DNA of 64,000 nt from Lacihabitans sp. CCS-44 (GTDB taxonomy: Bacteria; Bacteroidota; Bacteroidia; Cytophagales; Spirosomataceae). Of the stretch, positions 63,234-64,000 are shown piece after piece. Each line of letters starts with the position of its first letter. Position 1 is the stretch's first letter. The stretch spans positions 1-64,000 of the forward strand of contig NZ_RJUE01000054.1 of the NCBI RefSeq assembly GCF_024343735.1. Direction: 5' to 3'. The notes under the pieces are model-generated. The model ran no database searches, was not told the DNA's origin, and worked only from the letters and a program-made list of their open reading frames with translations. The position numbers and the translations under genes are program-made.

Positions 63234-64000
63234 AACAATTGTTTTTTATATTTTTTTTCCTTTCAAAAAGCTTACTCGCTCAGCCAGATTTGAGTTCGAA
63301 GAAGACAGTAAATGGTATAATCTTTTTTCAAGATTTCAGAAAAGAAAACACCTATTATTTGATGCCACCAAAGCTACAACTAATCAAAGAGTCTGATGGA
63401 AAACCTAGGCTTGCTTTGATAAGTAGCAGATATACAGGTAGTTCTGTTTATGGGGACGTGGGTGAAAAAAAATTTAGAAACATACTTCAGTTTGGTATAA
63501 CCATGGAAAGTATGGACTTGGAAGCCATTAAAAACTTGAAGAATCAGTTGGGTGGAAACCATGTTAACTTGTTGATGATGCCCATAAAAAATCTTGAAAC
63601 CACCGTACTGATGCCAGCTGCAACAGCTCAAAAAACTACTCAGAAACTAGGCAGAATTGGTTCTTTTACGGCTTCTAGCAACGACGAAAATACATTTGGG
63701 TTTTGGAAAGAAAGAACTTACTCCATTCATCTTGAAAACCAAGAGGCAGAATTGGTGAGTAGCTTGATGCAAGATGGAAAACTGTTTTTGAGTTTCAACT
63801 ACGCCATTATTTCTGAAGTCATAAAGGGAACAAAAGTGGTAAAAAAAGTTATAAATCCTCGTCAGGTTTTTCAGAGTGTCCAATCAGAAGTGGTTGAAAT
63901 AATTAAAGTAGACTCATTGGTTACGAGTCTTCCGATGAGAGCTGATGCTTTTTCTATCAATGTAGACACGCAGAAATGGAATCTTATCAGGAAAATTGAT
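63230..64000 (+). CDS. Type B cluster protein 2, partial
   Basis: The first 257 codons are in the window. After a signal peptide (to about 18, LLAQ) the sequence follows the 60073 protein: GIIFFQDFRKENTYYLMPPKLQLIKES, KPRLALISSRYTG, KKFRNILQFGITME, LGGNHVNLLMMPIKNLE, FWKERTYSIHLENQEA, LSFNYAII. The reading frame is open to the right edge, so the operon continues. Confidence 0.7.
   Translation, partial: MKQLFFIFFFLSKSLLAQPDLSSKKTVNGIIFFQDFRKENTYYLMPPKLQLIKESDGKPRLALISSRYTGSSVYGDVGEKKFRNILQFGITMESMDLEAIKNLKNQLGGNHVNLLMMPIKNLETTVLMPAATAQKTTQKLGRIGSFTASSNDENTFGFWKERTYSIHLENQEAELVSSLMQDGKLFLSFNYAIISEVIKGTKVVKKVINPRQVFQSVQSEVVEIIKVDSLVTSLPMRADAFSINVDTQKWNLIRKID

Overview
The window looks like chromosomal DNA from a Bacteroidota bacterium, probably of the order Cytophagales. 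The evidence is the AT-rich composition, a promoter type with TTG about 19-20 bases upstream of TAnnTTTG, a type IX secretion sorting tail (26467-27012), the Bacteroidota form of RNA polymerase omega, DUF3857 transglutaminase-like proteins, and several exported proteins starting with an RRDF(L) signal. Species cannot be named from sequence alone.

Layout. 1-958 is the end of an ISAon1-type insertion sequence (minus strand, running off the left edge) whose terminal 209 bp is present four times in tandem. It abuts a decayed tRNA-Glu fragment, which is followed by an intact tRNA-Glu(TTC) with its own promoter and terminator. 1446-15657 carries envelope and housekeeping genes: an M14 carboxypeptidase, a phospholipase D-type lipoprotein, a DEAD-box helicase with a long leader, a sodium:solute symporter, clpS-recR, an exported superoxide dismutase, a chromate transporter, a HupE/UreJ-like protein and an M1 peptidase. 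15707-29482 has adenine deaminase, a four-gene signalling operon (small CP..C protein, membrane protein, histidine kinase, LuxR-type regulator), RidA, a helix-hairpin-helix protein, a multidomain ThuA/sugar dehydrogenase/cytochrome fusion, rpoZ, bamD, a small type IX cargo protein, rpiB, and a dnaX gene in two frames joined at a run of ten A. 29760-45107 has two DUF3857 paralogues, sugar-related exported enzymes, AIM24, tag, yqhD, a sialidase-like protein, a Nudix protein, a GH113-like protein and several small proteins.

The last 18.5 kb (45470 to the right edge) is the most unusual part. It is one co-directional run of twelve genes with gaps of 5-33 bp or ATGA overlaps. Ten encode exported, mutually related proteins that I cannot place in a characterised family. 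They fall into three types: A (45470, 47318, 49069 short form, 50461, 52419, 54194), C (57704, 61497) and B (60073, 63230), with C and B alternating. Interleaved are a predicted papain-like cysteine hydrolase (49746) and a gluzincin-like HExxH metalloprotease (56147). The organisation suggests a surface or secreted multi-protein assembly with its own processing enzymes, but that function is inference. The operon continues beyond the window.

Convergent gene pairs are mostly separated by clear hairpin terminators, and in two places by overlapping or abutting stop codons. Several genes appear to begin with TTG (recR, chrA, the GH113-like gene, the IS gene). Starts were moved to internal ATG codons where a signal peptide or family N-terminus clearly begins there.
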